This document shows, one piece after another, positions 36,113-45,532 of a stretch of DNA of 64,000 nt. The DNA is from Nibribacter koreensis. Lineage in GTDB: Bacteria > Bacteroidota > Bacteroidia > Cytophagales > Hymenobacteraceae. Every line of letters begins with the position of its first letter. Positions within the stretch are counted from its first letter, which is position 1. The position numbers and the translations under genes were made by a program. A model generated the notes under the pieces. It made no database searches. It was not told the origin of the DNA and was given only the letters and a program-made list of their open reading frames with translations. The stretch lies in assembly GCF_039541795.1 (NCBI RefSeq), contig NZ_BAABGX010000001.1:620001-684000 (forward strand), read 5' to 3'.

Positions 36113-37423
36113 TTATAAGCGGTTTAAATTGGTGCCGTTTTCCTGAAGCAAATCATTCAAGCCAAGCTGGTCAAAAAGTATTCTGCCAATTTTTAGTTGC
36201 GAAGAGCCTGGCCTTAGTTGGTAGCTAAAGGTTGGGATTTCTTCCTGGACTTGGCAATCTAAGAAGAAAGGTTGCACTCCTCCTTTAGCTGGGCCACCCA
36301 GGTCAAGGTGGTTGATTACGTGTGAGGAAACCAGAAAGAAAGAACCTTTAAACTGGGTTAATCCTGATATCGTATTCAGAAGAAGGTCTTTTGCGTCTTC
36401 TGGGTTGGTGCCTTTGAACAGCTCGTCAAATACTGCAAAAGTGGGACTCTCTTTGGACTTGAGGATTACCTCTTTTACTGTTCTCAACTCATGCATAAAG
36501 TGACTGTAACCGTTGGTCAAATCATCTTTAGCATGGATTGAAATGGTTATGCAAGAGAAATAAGGAAGTGAACAATATGTGGCAGGCACGGCAGCGCCTA
36601 TGTGGGCAAGGTACACGCAAAGTGCTATGCTTTTGAAGAAGGTAGACTTACCAGACATATTGGGTCCGGTCAACAGCATGACATTGTCCAAACCTGTTAG
36701 AGTAACAGAATTTTTGACAGGTTCTTTTAAGAAAGGATGGTAAAAGTCCTCCAACTTAAAATGCTCTGAATCAAAGATAGGAAAGACCAGGTCTAACTTC
36801 TTCATGCCTTTCGCCATAGAGAAATAGGCTTCAAATAGGAATAGGAATTCCCAGGCCTGGTTAAGGTCTCCTTGGCCATATTGGTGTAGGCGCTTCTCCA
36901 AGAGCAGAACATGCTTGTTGCTGAATTTGTCCTGCCTTAGTAGAAGCAAGAAAGTGGCCATGGCAGATTTCTCATACAAGGATTTAAAAAGGTTTACACC
37001 TTGCTGTAGCTCTATTGGAAGTTTAGAAGTGATTAATCGTGAAAAATACTTAGTGGTTAAATGTTCAAAGAGGAGGAGTAATTGAATCAATTTGGATCGT
37101 TTACTTGCTATTTCTATTTGCTTGGTTTTATATGTAAGTATATGAACTAATAGATTGGGACTTTTCTGTAGGTCTTGGTGGTGAAGGTTAGAACAGTATT
37201 CATATGCCTCTCTACAATCTATTACCTTAAAGTTAAAATCCTCCAGAACATCCCAGTGCGTATGCAAGGCTTTAAAAATTTCCTGCCGTTGCAAAACCTC
37301 TTCAAGGGTATTAGGGATTACAGAGAATAACTTTTTAAGTGTCTGATGACCTTTTTCAGTTATAGTGTAATCGAAAAGTGGTACAATCTTTTCTTCAATA
37401 TCCAAGTCTTGAATGGTATACAT
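36113..37423 (-). CDS. stand-alone MutS-like ATPase
   Basis: A 436-residue protein holding only the helical core and ATPase (domain III/V) of MutS. The N-terminal mismatch-recognition and connector domains are absent. Walker A is TGPNMSGKST near residue 255, Walker B and the D-loop are TFAVFDELFKGTNPEDA, and the ABC-like histidine follows in VSSHVINHLDL. It belongs to small MutS-family proteins of Bacteroidota distinct from MutS1 and MutS2; no Smr domain is seen. The role is unknown. Its coding sequence is noticeably more AT-rich than its neighbours', which might indicate a different history. Confidence 0.88.
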   Translation of the reverse strand: MYTIQDLDIEEKIVPLFDYTITEKGHQTLKKLFSVIPNTLEEVLQRQEIFKALHTHWDVLEDFNFKVIDCREAYEYCSNLHHQDLQKSPNLLVHILTYKTKQIEIASKRSKLIQLLLLFEHLTTKYFSRLITSKLPIELQQGVNLFKSLYEKSAMATFLLLLRQDKFSNKHVLLLEKRLHQYGQGDLNQAWEFLFLFEAYFSMAKGMKKLDLVFPIFDSEHFKLEDFYHPFLKEPVKNSVTLTGLDNVMLLTGPNMSGKSTFFKSIALCVYLAHIGAAVPATYCSLPYFSCITISIHAKDDLTNGYSHFMHELRTVKEVILKSKESPTFAVFDELFKGTNPEDAKDLLLNTISGLTQFKGSFFLVSSHVINHLDLGGPAKGGVQPFFLDCQVQEEIPTFSYQLRPGSSQLKIGRILFDQLGLNDLLQENGTNLNRL

Positions 37424-37508
37424 AGGAGAGGCGCTTTAAATAGTATTTACGCTATGTATTCATAACTGCCCTACCCTTGAAATAGTATAAACCCTTTTTG
37501 ACACATGT

Positions 37509-37546
37509 CGTTTTTGGCCTGTTTTCCAGAAAACAGGCCAAAAACG
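37509..37546. repeat. perfect 38-bp palindrome (family consensus)
   Basis: Two perfect 18-bp arms, CGTTTTTGGCCTGTTTTC and its reverse complement, flank a central CA. I use it as the consensus because every base agrees with the majority of copies. It lies between divergent genes (MutS-like minus, holA plus), where no terminator is needed. Confidence 0.97.
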
Positions 37547-37639
37547 ATCATAGCGTATTTTGTCTGCTGGCATAGTGGTTTGGTTTGCGGGCATGCGTAA
37601 CTTTGGGTTCTTGTTTGACCAATCCTGTACCTTGCATCC

Positions 37640-38692
37640 ATGGCGCTGACCGCTGACGATATCCTTAAACAACTCAAGAACCGCGAATTTGCACCTGTGT
37701 ATTTTCTGCAGGGCGAAGAACCGTACTACATTGACCTCATCTCTGACTACATAGAGCAACATGCCTTGAATGAGATGGAGAAAGGCTTCAACCAAGTGGT
37801 GATGTATGGCAAAGACACAGACATCTCCAACGTGTTGTTGCAGGCCAAGCGGTTTCCCATGATGTCTGACCGGCAGGTTGTGATTGTCAAAGAAGCACAG
37901 AACCTGCAAAACCTGGAAGCTGATCCTGAGAAAGACCCGGCGGCCAAACAACTGGACGCCTACCTGGCCAACCCATTGCCATCTACCATCTTGGTGTTCT
38001 GTCACAAGCACAAAGTGCTGGACGGTCGTAAGCGCTTAAGCAAAGTATTAAGCAAACAGGCCGTTCTGCTTACTACTAAAAAGCTGTATGATAACCAGGT
38101 GCCGGGCTGGATTACCAGTTATCTCAAGTCCAAGAACCTGCAGGCCACGCCGCAGGCGGTCATGATGTTGGCAGAGTACATTGGCGCTGACTTATCCAGG
38201 CTCACAAATGAGATTGAGAAGCTCACCATCAACCTGAAGCCCGGCCAGACCATTGATGATGGCGTGGTACAGGAGAACATTGGCATTAGTAAGGAGTTCA
38301 ACATTTTTGAGTTGCAGACGGCCATCATCAAGCAGGACGTACTCAAGGCCAACCGCATCTTAAATTACTTCGCATCCAACCCTAAGGACAATCCCTTGAT
38401 TCCTAACCTGGTGCTGTTGTTTTCATTCTTCTCCAAGTTATTAACCTTGCACATGCTGCCGCAGGTGAACGAGCAGACGGTGGCCAAGAGCTTAGGTAAC
38501 CGCGGCTTTTTGGCCAAGGAATATATGCTGGCCCTTAGAAATTACCCCTACAGAAGAGTATTGCAGATCATCAGCTTTTTAAGAAAGGCAGACTTGCAGA
38601 GCAAGGGCGTAGAAGGCGGCAGCCTGCCAGATGATGCCATTTTAAAAGAGCTGGTTTTCAAAATCATTCACCCGGTGCCTGTCATCAAGTAA
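37640..38692 (+). CDS. holA: DNA polymerase III subunit delta
   Basis: A 350-residue clamp-loader subunit that opens the sliding clamp. The N-terminal AAA-like module (FAPVYFLQGEEPYYIDLIS in part, then VVIVKEAQNL) lacks a P-loop as in other delta subunits. The C-terminal collar (NPLIPNLVLLFSFFSKL, then AKEYMLALRNYPYRRVLQ) is typical for Bacteroidota. The length is normal. It is preceded by the perfect palindrome and followed by another copy four bases after its stop codon. Confidence 0.93.
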   Translation: MALTADDILKQLKNREFAPVYFLQGEEPYYIDLISDYIEQHALNEMEKGFNQVVMYGKDTDISNVLLQAKRFPMMSDRQVVIVKEAQNLQNLEADPEKDPAAKQLDAYLANPLPSTILVFCHKHKVLDGRKRLSKVLSKQAVLLTTKKLYDNQVPGWITSYLKSKNLQATPQAVMMLAEYIGADLSRLTNEIEKLTINLKPGQTIDDGVVQENIGISKEFNIFELQTAIIKQDVLKANRILNYFASNPKDNPLIPNLVLLFSFFSKLLTLHMLPQVNEQTVAKSLGNRGFLAKEYMLALRNYPYRRVLQIISFLRKADLQSKGVEGGSLPDDAILKELVFKIIHPVPVIK

Positions 38693-38695
38693 ATC

Positions 38696-38733
38696 CGTTT
38701 TTGGCCTCTTTTCCAGAAAACATGCCAAAAACG
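38696..38733. repeat. 38-bp palindrome copy (36/38)
   Basis: It starts four bases after the holA stop codon. The two mismatches are not paired with each other. Confidence 0.95.
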
Positions 38734-38836
38734 ATATGTTAAAGTGCCTGCGGCAAATGCTAAAAACAGAAAACCGTCGTTGTAGAAACATCAAGGAAAA
38801 GGCTGAGCTTTGGGTCTGTTCCAAGCAATAATTTCC

Positions 38837-38844
38837 TATTTTTG
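38837..38844 (+). promoter_or_regulatory. candidate -7 box of the TPR-TonB operon
   Basis: TATTTTTG fits TAnnTTTG, 64 bases before the start codon. A TTTG at 38809-38812 is 24 bases upstream, wider than the usual spacing. Confidence 0.4.
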
Positions 38845-38908
38845 AAGGAAAGGCTTTGGCGCCGCAGAGAATTTTCTGCCGGGCGGCCATTTTCTAATAC
38901 ACCACACT

Positions 38909-41900
38909 ATGAAACTACCCCACAAGTTAGCTTTGGCCACGGCCTTGCTGGGAGGCGCTCATGCCGCTCAGGCACAGCAACCCCAGACATTCCGTTCTGA
39001 AGAGCGCTTTTACCAGGAAGGTCTGGAACTGTATGACCGGGAAAAGTTTGGTGCCGCCCAACAGGCGTTCGCAGAATACATACGGCTCATCAATGATCCT
39101 ACCAGAACCGCAGACGCCCAGTACTATTACGCGGTTAGCGGCCTGCACCTGTTCCACCCAGACGCTGAGCAACTAGTTCTGCAGTTTGCCTCGCGCTATC
39201 CTGCCCACCCAAAGGCCGCCTCGGCGTTTTTTGAGCTGGGAACGTCCTTCTTTGATAAAAAGAGTTATGACAAGGCCATCCAGTATTTGGAGAAGGCACC
39301 CGCCGACAGGCTGGATGACGCGCAATTGAAAGAGGCTGAGTTCAAGCTGGGGTATTCCTATTTTGCCAAGAAGAATTTTGACAAGGCCAAGACCTTGTTT
39401 GATAGAAACAAGAAAGGCACGCATGCCTATTCCTTCGCGTCCAGTTACTATGCTGGTTACCTGGCCTATCGCAATGGAGACTATATTGGCGCCAAACTAG
39501 ATTTAAAAGTAGCTGAACAGAGCGAGGATTACAGAACCATTGTGCCGTACATGCTCACAGAGGTGTTGTACAAAGAAGGCAATTTTGGCGAAGTGATTTC
39601 TTACGGTGAGAAATCCCTGAAGATGACGCCAAAGGTGCAGAACCCAGACGAGATTTCTCTGCTAGTGGGCGATGCCTATTTCCAGCGCAATGATTTTAAA
39701 ACCGCGGCCCAGTACTTTAAAGGCTACGCCGAAGGAAAGAAAAACCTTGACAAGACGGTCCAGTATAAGATTGGCTTCGCGGATTACAAAAATGGCAACT
39801 TTAAAGGCGCCATCCAGAATTTAAAACCGGTGGCGTTCCAGTCTGACTCTTTGGGGCAGAATGCTTCTTACCATCTAGGGTTAAGCTACCTAAAGGATAA
39901 CAACAAGCAATTTGCGTTAGGCGCCTTTGACCAGGCCCGCAAACTCAATATTGATAAGAATGTAAAGGAAGGCGCTACGGTAAAATACGCACAGCTGAAC
40001 TATGAACTAGGCAATTTTTCTGAGGTGATCAATTCCTTGGCATCTTTCAACAAAGACTTCCCTAATTCTAAATCTGGCGACGAGGCAGATGACTTATTAA
40101 GCGAGGCCTATCTGAATTCCAGCAATTACTCAGAAGCCATTCAGCACATTGAAAGCCTACCCAAACGCAGTCACCGCATCAATGAAACCTACCAACGGGT
40201 AACCTATTACCAAGCAGTAAAGCTGTACAACGACCAGTTGTTCCAGCAGGCGGTGGCATTATTGGACAAGTCTCTGGGCTTTCCGTATGACAAGGAGATT
40301 CAGGCGGGCAGTAACTTCCTGAAGGGCGAGGCTTTCTCCATTGGGCAGCGCTGGCCGCAGGCCATCAACAGCTATGGGGCCGTTTTCCAGACGCCAAATT
40401 CTGGCCGTACCGAGTTTTATGTAAAGTCACGTTACGGCATTGGCTACGCGTACTACAACAACAAGGAATATGAGAAGGCCTTGACGCACTTTAAGGCCTA
40501 CCTCAATGACAACTCAGTAAAAGCGGGCAACCCAAACTACGCGGACGCCATGTTGCGTCTGGCAGACTGCTACTACGTGACCAAGGATTATGGCAACGCG
40601 CTGGAGTGGTATGATAAGGCTTTGGCGGCCAAAACCCCAGACGCTGATTACGCGCTGTTCCAGAAAGGCGTGGTCTACAGCCTGACTAATCGCCGCGATG
40701 ACGCCATTAAGAGTTTGCAGACGGTTATCAGATCTTATCCAAAATCACGCTACGCTGATGACGCCGTGTACCAGAAAGGGATTATTGATTTTGAGAACTC
40801 CAACTATGCGCCAGCCATTGCCAGTTTCAGTGACCTCATAGACAACAGACCCGGCAGTTCTCTGGTGCCGCATGCTTTACAGAAAAGAGGCGTGGCCAAC
40901 ATGAACCTGCGCAAAATGCCAGAGGCCATTGCTGACTTCAAACGCGTGATAGACCAGTACCCAACGCACCCTATTGCCAACAACGCCATTTACAGCTTGC
41001 AAGAGGCCTTAGGTGAAAGCAACCAAACCGAGCAACTGGATACCTATCTGACCAAATTCAAGGCAGCCAATCCAGAAAGCGATGCTCTAGAAAGCGTTGA
41101 GTTTGAAGCCGCCAAATCGCTTTACTTTAATGAGAAATACAAGCTGGCTATTCCAAAGTTTGAAGCTTTCTTGAAAGCTTATCCGGCTAGTTCCTCTGTG
41201 GCCAATGCCCGTTATTTTCTGGGTGATTCTTACTATAGAAACGGAGACAAGGCCAATGCCTTGCGTAGCTTGAAAGAGGTAGCCCTGGAAGGAAAATCTG
41301 AGTACCTGACCAAAGCCGTGCAACGCGTGGCAGACATGGAGTTTGAGGCCGGAAACTATGCTGAGGCGGCTAGCTTCTATTCAAGACTGAGAGACCTGGC
41401 GGTGAACAAGAAGGAGCAGGCCAACGCCTTAAAAGGATTGATGCAGAGCTTCTACTTCACCAATGACTTCAACAACACCATTCTCATTGCAGACGAGTTG
41501 ATAGCCCGCGGCAATGCTACCTTGGACGCCTATAACTCAGCCTTGTTATTCAGAGGGAAAGCCAATTATGCGCAGGGACGTCTAGACCAGGCCATTAAGG
41601 AGTTCAGCACCGCGGCCACGTCTGCTACGGACGTAAACGGCGCCGAAGCGCATTACCTGCTCTCAGAAATCTATTTCAAACAGCAGAAATACAAAGAGGC
41701 TTTAGACCAGGCCTTCGCGTTTAGCAAGACCTTCGGGGATTATGAGAACCTGCTAGGCAAATCCTTCTTGCTGATTGCCGATGTGTACGTAGCCCAGAAC
41801 GAAGTCTTCCAGGCCAAGGCTACCTTGAACTCCATCATTGAGAATTCACCAGACAAAGAGATTGTAGCAGCCGCCAAGGTGAAACTGGCCGAGCTGGAAA

Positions 41901-41941
41901 ACAAGGTGAACACCCCATCTTCAAACGAATCAGAGCAATGA
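38909..41941 (+). CDS. large periplasmic TPR-repeat protein
   Basis: A 1010-residue protein with a signal peptide (LALATALLGGAHAAQA-QQ). Almost the whole length is tetratricopeptide repeats, with regular motifs such as AQQAFAEYIRL, KAIQYLEKAP, AFALGAFDQARKL-like and AIASFSDLIDNRPGS; some repeats are of the Sel1/YbgF sort. It resembles Tol-Pal-associated and lipoprotein-assembly scaffolds. The stop overlaps the next start by four bases (ATGA), so it is coupled to an outer-membrane barrel and lies upstream of ExbB/ExbD/TonB genes. It could link barrel and peptidoglycan; this is inference. Confidence 0.9.
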   Translation: MKLPHKLALATALLGGAHAAQAQQPQTFRSEERFYQEGLELYDREKFGAAQQAFAEYIRLINDPTRTADAQYYYAVSGLHLFHPDAEQLVLQFASRYPAHPKAASAFFELGTSFFDKKSYDKAIQYLEKAPADRLDDAQLKEAEFKLGYSYFAKKNFDKAKTLFDRNKKGTHAYSFASSYYAGYLAYRNGDYIGAKLDLKVAEQSEDYRTIVPYMLTEVLYKEGNFGEVISYGEKSLKMTPKVQNPDEISLLVGDAYFQRNDFKTAAQYFKGYAEGKKNLDKTVQYKIGFADYKNGNFKGAIQNLKPVAFQSDSLGQNASYHLGLSYLKDNNKQFALGAFDQARKLNIDKNVKEGATVKYAQLNYELGNFSEVINSLASFNKDFPNSKSGDEADDLLSEAYLNSSNYSEAIQHIESLPKRSHRINETYQRVTYYQAVKLYNDQLFQQAVALLDKSLGFPYDKEIQAGSNFLKGEAFSIGQRWPQAINSYGAVFQTPNSGRTEFYVKSRYGIGYAYYNNKEYEKALTHFKAYLNDNSVKAGNPNYADAMLRLADCYYVTKDYGNALEWYDKALAAKTPDADYALFQKGVVYSLTNRRDDAIKSLQTVIRSYPKSRYADDAVYQKGIIDFENSNYAPAIASFSDLIDNRPGSSLVPHALQKRGVANMNLRKMPEAIADFKRVIDQYPTHPIANNAIYSLQEALGESNQTEQLDTYLTKFKAANPESDALESVEFEAAKSLYFNEKYKLAIPKFEAFLKAYPASSSVANARYFLGDSYYRNGDKANALRSLKEVALEGKSEYLTKAVQRVADMEFEAGNYAEAASFYSRLRDLAVNKKEQANALKGLMQSFYFTNDFNNTILIADELIARGNATLDAYNSALLFRGKANYAQGRLDQAIKEFSTAATSATDVNGAEAHYLLSEIYFKQQKYKEALDQAFAFSKTFGDYENLLGKSFLLIADVYVAQNEVFQAKATLNSIIENSPDKEIVAAAKVKLAELENKVNTPSSNESEQ

Positions 41942-43611
41942 GATATACCACAGCGTTAGCAGGCATTTCGGCCCTGTTTTTATTCGGATTGGCTCCAGCC
42001 ACCTCTCAGGCCCAGACGGGCTGGGGCGAAGGCGGGAAACTGGAGAATGCAGAAATTGTAGTAGAGAAGAACCGCACCCTGGAATTGCCCGAGGCCAACC
42101 GCAACTTTGAGAAATTCAGAATAGCGCCGCCTAAGTTGCAAGACCGTCAGGTGACGTACCGGTTCAATGAATACCGCCTGCCCGAGCATTTCATCAACCT
42201 TCCCATGCGGGTCTTGACCATCCGTCAGGAAGACTTGACTAAGTTGTATGGCAACTATGTGAAAGGCGGGATTGGCAACATTGGCACGGTCTATCTGCGC
42301 GGCTACTTCCATAATAAGCGCGACAACAATGCCTCTTATGGCGCAGAGGTAGGGCACGTTTCTTCAGGAGATGGTCCCATCCAAAACTCAAACGTGGCCA
42401 GTAGTTTTGTTCAGGCCCACGGCGAGATGTACAGCGGCCCGGTTACCTTGGGCGGACGCGTGAAATATGACCGTGACCAGAATAATTTCTACGGCTTTGA
42501 CCGCTTTGTGGAAGTAGATAGAGACTCTGTAAAACAAGTATATAACCGCTTCTTGGTAGAGGGTCACTTGAATAACCTAACCGACTTAAACGCGCCTCTG
42601 CAGTTCAATGGTAAAGTAGGGTTAACCTATACGGCAGACAACTTCTCAGCAAAAGAGACCAATGTATATGGGATTGGAGGTCTTAACTATGAACTGGGCA
42701 AGGATTCCAAAATTGATGTAAAACTAGAAGCCGGGTACACCAACCTGAAAGACTCTATCTCCATGGGCCGCGGGTTCTTTAAAGTTCGTCCAGCCTACAC
42801 CAAGCAGGTAGACAAGCTTGGGTTTGTTTTGGGGGCTACCATTGCCTATACCGGTGATACCATCAATGATGCGCGCCAGTTTAACATCTATCCAGCGGTT
42901 GAGGTAAACTACCAGGCCATTGAAAACAAGTTGGTTTTATTTGCCGGTGCCGGTGGAGACTTGCAACGCACCACCTTGTATAGCCTGAGCAAGGAAAACC
43001 CCTGGCTGAACCATAATGTGCAGGTGGCAGACGTCAGCAAAGGCCTTGAACTATACGCTGGGGTGACGGGTAACTTGGGCAAGAACGTACAGTTCACGGG
43101 TAAGCTGGCCCACCAAAGCTTTAGAAACCTGTATTTCTTCAACAACGCTGCTAAGGACTCTTCAAGGTTTGACGTGGTGTATGATGACGGCGTGACGCAG
43201 GTGTTCAATATTTACGGAGAGCTTTCTTACAACCAATCAGAGAAATTTAGAGTGGGGTTGAAGGCAGAAAATAACCAGTACACAACTGCCTCACTGGCAG
43301 AGGCCTTCCACAGACCAAGCACCATTTTGACGGCGTTTGGTTCGTATAATCTTTCTGATAAGATTCTCTTCAACACCGAACTTTATTATATTAGCAGTTC
43401 CTTTGGGCAAATTGCGCGTCCAGACGGCTCCATGGCTTTGCGTGAGACAGACTCCATCATGGACCTGAACATCAAAGCCGACTACCGTTTCTCACCAAGA
43501 TTTTCTGCCTTCATAATGGGCAATAACCTGTTGAGCAACGAGTATGAGCGGTTTGTGAACTACAGAACCCAGGGAATTTCTGTGATAGGTGGCGTCACCT
43601 ATTCATTTTAA
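41938..43611 (+). CDS. TonB-receptor-like outer-membrane beta-barrel protein without plug
   Basis: A 557-residue protein with a signal peptide (GISALFLFGLAPATSQA-QT). From about residue 85 it consists of alternating strands (GGIGNIGTVYLRGYFHN, LDAPLQFNGKVGLTYT-like) up to a final VNYRTQGISVIGGVTYSF ending in Phe, the usual terminal strand of an outer-membrane barrel. No plug domain or TonB box is evident, although a short SPOR-adjacent N-terminal region precedes the barrel. It is translationally coupled to the TPR gene and followed after six bases by the HU/SPOR gene. Confidence 0.86.
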   Translation: MRYTTALAGISALFLFGLAPATSQAQTGWGEGGKLENAEIVVEKNRTLELPEANRNFEKFRIAPPKLQDRQVTYRFNEYRLPEHFINLPMRVLTIRQEDLTKLYGNYVKGGIGNIGTVYLRGYFHNKRDNNASYGAEVGHVSSGDGPIQNSNVASSFVQAHGEMYSGPVTLGGRVKYDRDQNNFYGFDRFVEVDRDSVKQVYNRFLVEGHLNNLTDLNAPLQFNGKVGLTYTADNFSAKETNVYGIGGLNYELGKDSKIDVKLEAGYTNLKDSISMGRGFFKVRPAYTKQVDKLGFVLGATIAYTGDTINDARQFNIYPAVEVNYQAIENKLVLFAGAGGDLQRTTLYSLSKENPWLNHNVQVADVSKGLELYAGVTGNLGKNVQFTGKLAHQSFRNLYFFNNAAKDSSRFDVVYDDGVTQVFNIYGELSYNQSEKFRVGLKAENNQYTTASLAEAFHRPSTILTAFGSYNLSDKILFNTELYYISSSFGQIARPDGSMALRETDSIMDLNIKADYRFSPRFSAFIMGNNLLSNEYERFVNYRTQGISVIGGVTYSF

Positions 43612-43617
43612 GAGAAT

Positions 43618-44820
43618 ATGATTCAGCGGCACATAAAATCTTTGTTGTACACGTATGACTGCGTCATCATCCCAGAGTTTGGGGGCTTGATTACGCATTA
43701 TACATCGGCTAAAATCCATCCGGTAAAACACACGTTTTCACCGCCCTCTAAGCGCATTGCCTTTAATGAACAGTTAAAGGTAAACGACGGCTTGTTGATC
43801 ACCACGCTGGCACACCAACAGCAGTGGCCTATGGCAAAAGCACAGCAAACGGTGAATGAGTTTGTGCGGGACTTGAAGGAGCAACTTCAAACCAAACATC
43901 AGTTTGAGTTGAGCGAGGTAGGCATGTTTAGGTACAACGCTGAGCGCAAGCTGGTGTTTGAAAGCCTGGACCAGGAGAATTTTCTAGAGCACAGCTTCGG
44001 TTTGCCTGAGCTGGTATCAAAACCTATCCTGGGCAAAGACACCTTGTTATTGCGTGGCAAATTCCAAGACCATCCGGCCAAGGCAGAAGCAGGTTTAAAG
44101 CTGGGCAGCCGCTTGCGCAAACTATTAAACGTAGGCGCGGGTCTGGTAATTGGCGGCATTGCCATTTCTGGGGTGTATTTCTATTCTCTGCAGAATGACG
44201 TTGCGCTTAGCTCATTGAATCCCTTTGACATGATCTCGGCTTCTAAGGAAGTAGCAGTTGTGGCTCCCAAAGAAGTAGTGGTTGAAGAGAAATCTTCAGC
44301 CATGGATGCCTATGAGCAATCTTTGTTGGCGGCGCAAACTGAAGCTGATTCTGCAATGGTGGGTGAAGATGGTTTCACAGGTGCCACAGAAGAGCCTGTT
44401 TTAGCCCAGAATCCGGAAAATAGCCCAAAAACGGAAGTGTCTAAACCAGAAGTTGTTATAGTGCCTGAGGTGAAGGAAGAAGTGAAGAAAGTGTCGCCTG
44501 TTGTTCCGGAAAAATCTTTAGTGGCTGCCCCGAAAGTTGAAGCCAAGGCTGAAACGAAAGTTGCTAACACTACCACAATTAAAGGCAAGACAGACCGTTT
44601 CTATGTCATCATGGGGGCCTTCGCAGAGAATGAGTTTGCCCGCATGAATCAAAAGAGTCTCAGTAAGAAGGGATTCAATGCCAAAACAATTCTTCCCTCA
44701 AGAGAAAGCAGATGGCACCGTGTGTCTGTAGCAGACTTTGCCACCGAGGCAGAGGCACAGGCCGCCTTACCAACCTTACGCAAAGACGTAAGTCAAGAAC
44801 TTTGGGTACTTAACTATTAA
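43618..44820 (+). CDS. HU-CCDC81 domain and SPOR domain membrane protein
   Basis: A 400-residue bitopic protein. Residues 1-125 are the bacterial HU-CCDC81 pair (IKSLLYTYDCVIIPEFGGLI, in part, and VGMFRYN). One membrane helix lies near 160-180 (VGAGLVIGGIAISGVYFY). A flexible Lys/Glu/Pro/Val-rich linker follows, then a SPOR domain near 330-400 (FYVIMGAFAENEFA, ending LWVLNY) that would bind bare peptidoglycan glycans. This topology links the cytoplasm, possibly DNA, to the cell wall, as proposed for the family. The linker at codons for PVLAQNPENSPKT overlaps a copy of the palindrome repeat (44396-44433). The gene is one base from the ExbB gene. Confidence 0.9.
   Translation: MIQRHIKSLLYTYDCVIIPEFGGLITHYTSAKIHPVKHTFSPPSKRIAFNEQLKVNDGLLITTLAHQQQWPMAKAQQTVNEFVRDLKEQLQTKHQFELSEVGMFRYNAERKLVFESLDQENFLEHSFGLPELVSKPILGKDTLLLRGKFQDHPAKAEAGLKLGSRLRKLLNVGAGLVIGGIAISGVYFYSLQNDVALSSLNPFDMISASKEVAVVAPKEVVVEEKSSAMDAYEQSLLAAQTEADSAMVGEDGFTGATEEPVLAQNPENSPKTEVSKPEVVIVPEVKEEVKKVSPVVPEKSLVAAPKVEAKAETKVANTTTIKGKTDRFYVIMGAFAENEFARMNQKSLSKKGFNAKTILPSRESRWHRVSVADFATEAEAQAALPTLRKDVSQELWVLNY
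44396..44433. repeat. palindrome-family match inside the HU/SPOR coding sequence (27/38)
   Basis: It aligns without gaps. The right half (GAAAATAGCCCAAAAACG) is close to the consensus, the left half is more diverged. It encodes PVLAQNPENSPKT in the low-complexity periplasmic linker, in the same frame as the matches in folC and hisA. Confidence 0.65.
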
Positions 44821-44821
44821 C

Positions 44822-45532
44822 ATGAACGTCCTATTCCTTCAAATCACCACGCCAGCCACCACCGCGGTTGCGGATACCACTGCCAATGCGGCGGCTGTTG
44901 CTACCCAAGAATCAGTATCCTTATTAGACTTAACCATGGCCGGCGGCTGGGCAATGTTCCCACTGGCGGCTTTGTCTTTGGTGGCCATTTATATTTTTGT
45001 GGAGCGTTTCCTCACCATAAAAAAGGCCTCGCGCAATCCCGCTGATTTTATTGGGCGGCTAAAAAGCTTAGTAATAGCCGGCGACATACAAGGGGCCCGT
45101 ATGCTATGCGCTCAAACCAACACGCCCATTGCCCGCATGCTGGAGAAAGGAATCTCTAGAATTGGACAGCCTTTAAAAAGCATTGAAGCTTCTATTGAAA
45201 ACGTTGGTAAGATTGAGATTGCCCGCTTAGAGAAAAACCTTTCTGGTTTGGCTACGGTAGCAGGAGCGGCCCCCATGTTGGGCTTCTTGGGTACCGTAAC
45301 GGGTATGATTGCCGCCTTTATCGCCATTGCCCAGGCAGAAGGGTCCATTAGCCCTAAGTTGTTGTCTAGCGGTATCTATCAAGCTATGGTGACCACTGCC
45401 GCCGGGTTGATCATTGGTCTGCCTGCGTATGTGGCGTACAATTACCTGGTGTCAAAGATTGACAGCATCATCCATGACATGGAGTACAGCTCTATTGAGT
45501 TTATTGACCTCTTACAAGAGCCCCAAGCATAA
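44822..45532 (+). CDS. MotA/TolQ/ExbB proton-channel family protein
   Basis: A 236-residue inner-membrane protein. The first membrane segment is about residues 40-64 (GWAMFPLAALSLVAIYIFVERFL in part), and two more pack near 140-165 and 185-205 around the conserved LGFLGTVTGMIAAF and GLIIGLPAYVAYN. It forms the proton-conducting pentamer that with ExbD energises TonB or Tol-type partners. It overlaps the exbD start by one base (TAATG). Confidence 0.93.
   Translation: MNVLFLQITTPATTAVADTTANAAAVATQESVSLLDLTMAGGWAMFPLAALSLVAIYIFVERFLTIKKASRNPADFIGRLKSLVIAGDIQGARMLCAQTNTPIARMLEKGISRIGQPLKSIEASIENVGKIEIARLEKNLSGLATVAGAAPMLGFLGTVTGMIAAFIAIAQAEGSISPKLLSSGIYQAMVTTAAGLIIGLPAYVAYNYLVSKIDSIIHDMEYSSIEFIDLLQEPQA

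Noticed and set aside
37460..38011. A 183-codon minus-strand open frame across the start of holA
   Set aside because: It is antisense to clear holA coding sequence and crosses the perfect palindrome. No signal, domain or composition supports it.
40370..40412. Partial palindrome likeness in the large TPR gene (GGCCGTTTTCCAGAC, then GCCAAA)
   Set aside because: Only the centre resembles the consensus and a gap would be needed; unlike the five accepted coding matches it does not align over 38 bases.
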